NCBI GenBank assembly: GCA_034521575.1
Contig: JAXHMJ010000005.1
Span: 2,108,001 to 2,172,000, forward strand
Reading direction: 5' to 3'
Origin: a candidate division KSB1 bacterium
Lineage (GTDB): Bacteria > Zhuqueibacterota > Zhuqueibacteria > Residuimicrobiales > Krinioviventaceae
DNA: 64,000 bases
Below, in pieces: positions 62,480 through 64,000 of the stretch. How positions within the stretch are numbered: the first letter of the stretch is position 1; the number at the start of each line of letters is the position of its first letter. The position numbers and the translations under genes are program-made. Below the pieces are notes generated by a model. That model had not been told where the DNA came from. It ran no database searches and saw only the letters and a list, made by a program, of their open reading frames with translations.

Positions 62480-63220
62480 CTATTTATTTTTCTGTCGATA
62501 AGATGGTCCTTCCATCAGTATAATCTCCGAGTTTTAACGAGCCGGTCTGCGATGGCTTGAGCGATTACAGCACTTTGAAAGATCTCTCCCCAGCGGCCAA
62601 AGGGCAGATTGGTGGTCACGATTGTACTCGACACGTTCATGCCTGGCACTGAGCACCTGGAAAAAAAGATTTGATGACTGTTCGTCAAGCGAAAGAAAAC
62701 CCAACTCGTCACAAACAAGCAGACTTGGAGTTTGATAAAATTTTAGTTTTTTTAACAACGACTGATCAGCTTGAGCGGCAATGAGGTGATTAATCATATC
62801 AATAGCTGTTGTGAAGAGTACACGTTCATTTTTCAAACAGGCTTGATAAGCTATGGTTTTTGCTAATCGGGTTTTTCCGGTTCCGGGGGCGCCAATAAAG
62901 ATCACGTCTTGTTTTTTATGAATAAAATCACATTCGGACAAACGCAAAACAAGGGATCGGTTCTGTTGTCGGGAGACATGGAATTTAAAATCAAAGTCAC
63001 TTGGCAAGCATTTATCAATCAAATGCGACGCTTTGATTCTGTTTTCAACAGAGCGTTTCCAGCGTGATTCGTTTTCCAGGTCAAGCAAATAATCGAGCAG
63101 CCACAGAAAGCCGTTGTTCTGCTCTTTTTCTTTTTCAAAGGCATCTTCGAGATATTCGGCCATGGTATTGAGTCGCAACTGCTGCAATTTGTGGATTGTA
63201 TTTTCAATTTTTGTCATCAT
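62480..63220 (-). CDS. istB: IS21-family helper ATPase IstB, frameshifted twice
   Basis: About 246 residues when joined across two breaks. The main frame (62534-63220) has Walker A IFIGAPGTGKTRLAKTIAY and the LLVCDELGFLSLDEQSSN Walker B region. A second frame gives STIVTTNLPFGRWGEIF to IADRLVK, and a third ends EIILMEGPSYR. Breaks lie near 62640 and 62527. IstB is the AAA+ helper that selects IS21 targets with the transposase IstA. It overlaps istA by 17 bases. Confidence 0.88.
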
Positions 63221-64000
63221 TGTTCCTGCTTTTTTTCAAAGTAATGGCATCATAGATTAACAGATCGGGTTCCTGTAATTGTAACTGATTGAGCGTTTCA
63301 TCTTTGAGGGTAACTTTGGGGTAATATGTTTTAATATGCATTTTTTGATGCAGGATATTCTCAACATAATCGACGCCATAGGCTTTGTATTTGAGGGTTA
63401 TTTCAACGGCCTCCACAACTGCTTTGGCTCCATATTGTTCTCTTAATTCCAGGAGATGACTGGATGCCCGGGAAAGGCTTTTCCCGGCCTTGGCCAAATT
63501 TTCGATGAATAGTTTGATGGGTTCACCCATTGAAAACAAGAGTTGTTCTTGTCTGGTTAACCTTGCCTTTTTACGTGTTTTCAAAAGTTCTGAAATATGG
63601 TTCGGATTTTCAATAACAGCCCGGCGTTTCCAGCTTCGCGTGTGTACAGCAACAATTTTGTTTTTATGGCCTGCCCAAATTGTATGGTTATCCGCTTTGA
63701 CACTGACTGTTTTACCGGCCATCCACCAAGGCGCTGAATAATAATTTGCATCAAATTTAAACCGGCAATCGGAATGGACTTTAGCTTCTGAATGATCTCT
63801 GGTATCCGGCAATACATCCGGCAATGGACGCAGGGCTTTCGGCTGAAAACGTTCAACCGGTTTTTCATTCGTTGTTGCGTGAATACGTGTATTTGCAATG
63901 TGATCGCGCCATTTGCAGGCTTGCACATTTACATCATCCAGATCGGCAAAGGTGCGGCACGGCCAAAAGTTATAGCGAACGTAATGAACACCGCCTTTTT
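63204..64000 (-). CDS. istA: IS21-family transposase IstA, C-terminal part
   Basis: Open from the window end to a stop at 63204 (265 codons), so the N terminus and catalytic Asp residues lie beyond 64000. Visible are HYVRYNFWPCRTFADLDDVN, ERFQPKALRPLPD, the small beta domain (YYSAPWWMAGKTVSVKADN) and a C-terminal helix region typical of IstA after the integrase core. It is the DDE transposase for IS21 elements. Confidence 0.88.
   Translation of the reverse strand, partial: KGGVHYVRYNFWPCRTFADLDDVNVQACKWRDHIANTRIHATTNEKPVERFQPKALRPLPDVLPDTRDHSEAKVHSDCRFKFDANYYSAPWWMAGKTVSVKADNHTIWAGHKNKIVAVHTRSWKRRAVIENPNHISELLKTRKKARLTRQEQLLFSMGEPIKLFIENLAKAGKSLSRASSHLLELREQYGAKAVVEAVEITLKYKAYGVDYVENILHQKMHIKTYYPKVTLKDETLNQLQLQEPDLLIYDAITLKKSRNNDDKN

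Larger units (their letters stand above)
62300..64000 (-). mobile_element. IS21-family insertion sequence, incomplete at window end
   Basis: Defined by the overlapping istA-istB pair and the repeats near 62320-62373. One end probably lies between 62300 and 62480, about 150 bases upstream of the suf promoter. The other end is outside the window. Target-site duplications could not be checked. Confidence 0.75.

Overview
The window looks like chromosome from the origin region of a Gram-negative bacterium with an outer membrane. The outer-membrane evidence is a TonB-dependent receptor with a carboxypeptidase-like regulatory domain, an Omp85/BamA-type barrel, SurA-type chaperones and several lipobox proteins. 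The DUF4159 / DUF4175 / TPR set, the TonB receptor type and the carotenoid cluster suggest the FCB superphylum (Calditrichota/KSB1/Ignavibacteria-like). That placement is inference from gene content. No rRNA or tRNA gene and no CRISPR array was recognised.

Layout. (1) 0-12.2 kb, minus strand: an envelope operon of two tandem paralogous two-domain parvulin lipoproteins, a third PpiC-type lipoprotein and SurA, followed by DUF4159, DUF4175, a TPR protein and the start of a secreted protein. (2) 12.2-22.1 kb, minus strand: rpmH-rnpA-yidD-yidC-mnmE-mnmG-rsmG-mfd, with three ParB-binding parS sites around mnmG. (3) 22.1-33 kb: NlpC/P60 lipoprotein, NHL-repeat lipoprotein, a large putative outer-membrane barrel next to an Omp85 protein, a small membrane protein, an AT-rich stretch with DnaA-box-like sites, DUF2892, and a TonB receptor. 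(4) 33-39.5 kb: a decayed 5'-nucleotidase, a free-methionine sulfoxide reductase, an unknown protein, a DNA glycosylase, OsmC, aspartokinase, a phosphohexomutase and deoC. (5) 39.5-48.3 kb, minus strand: dnaA-dnaN-recF-dciA-gyrB-gyrA with an oriC-like region upstream of dnaA. (6) 48.3-56 kb, minus strand: a photolyase/carotenoid operon (phr, two CrtI-family oxidoreductases, a phytoene synthase-acyltransferase fusion, a glycosyltransferase and a CruF-like hydratase), predicted to make an acylated glycosyl-carotenoid. (7) 56-62.2 kb, minus strand: an Rrf2-controlled suf operon (sufB-C-D-T-S-U). (8) 62.3-64 kb: an IS21-family element running off the end.

About 15 genes are interrupted by frameshifts, including essential ones (gyrA, gyrB, recF, dnaN, rsmG, mnmE, sufB, lysC). 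Several lie at short homopolymers, which is what uncorrected sequencing indels look like. I annotate these genes across the breaks. The 5'-nucleotidase is different: it has lost its middle and looks truly degraded.

The most interesting items are the CrtB-PlsC fusion in a compact carotenoid glycoside-ester operon with photolyase, the second DnaA-box/AT-rich region 18 kb from the dnaA-linked origin, parS sites placed in the gene ends around mnmG, and the unrecognised barrel protein paired with an Omp85 protein.
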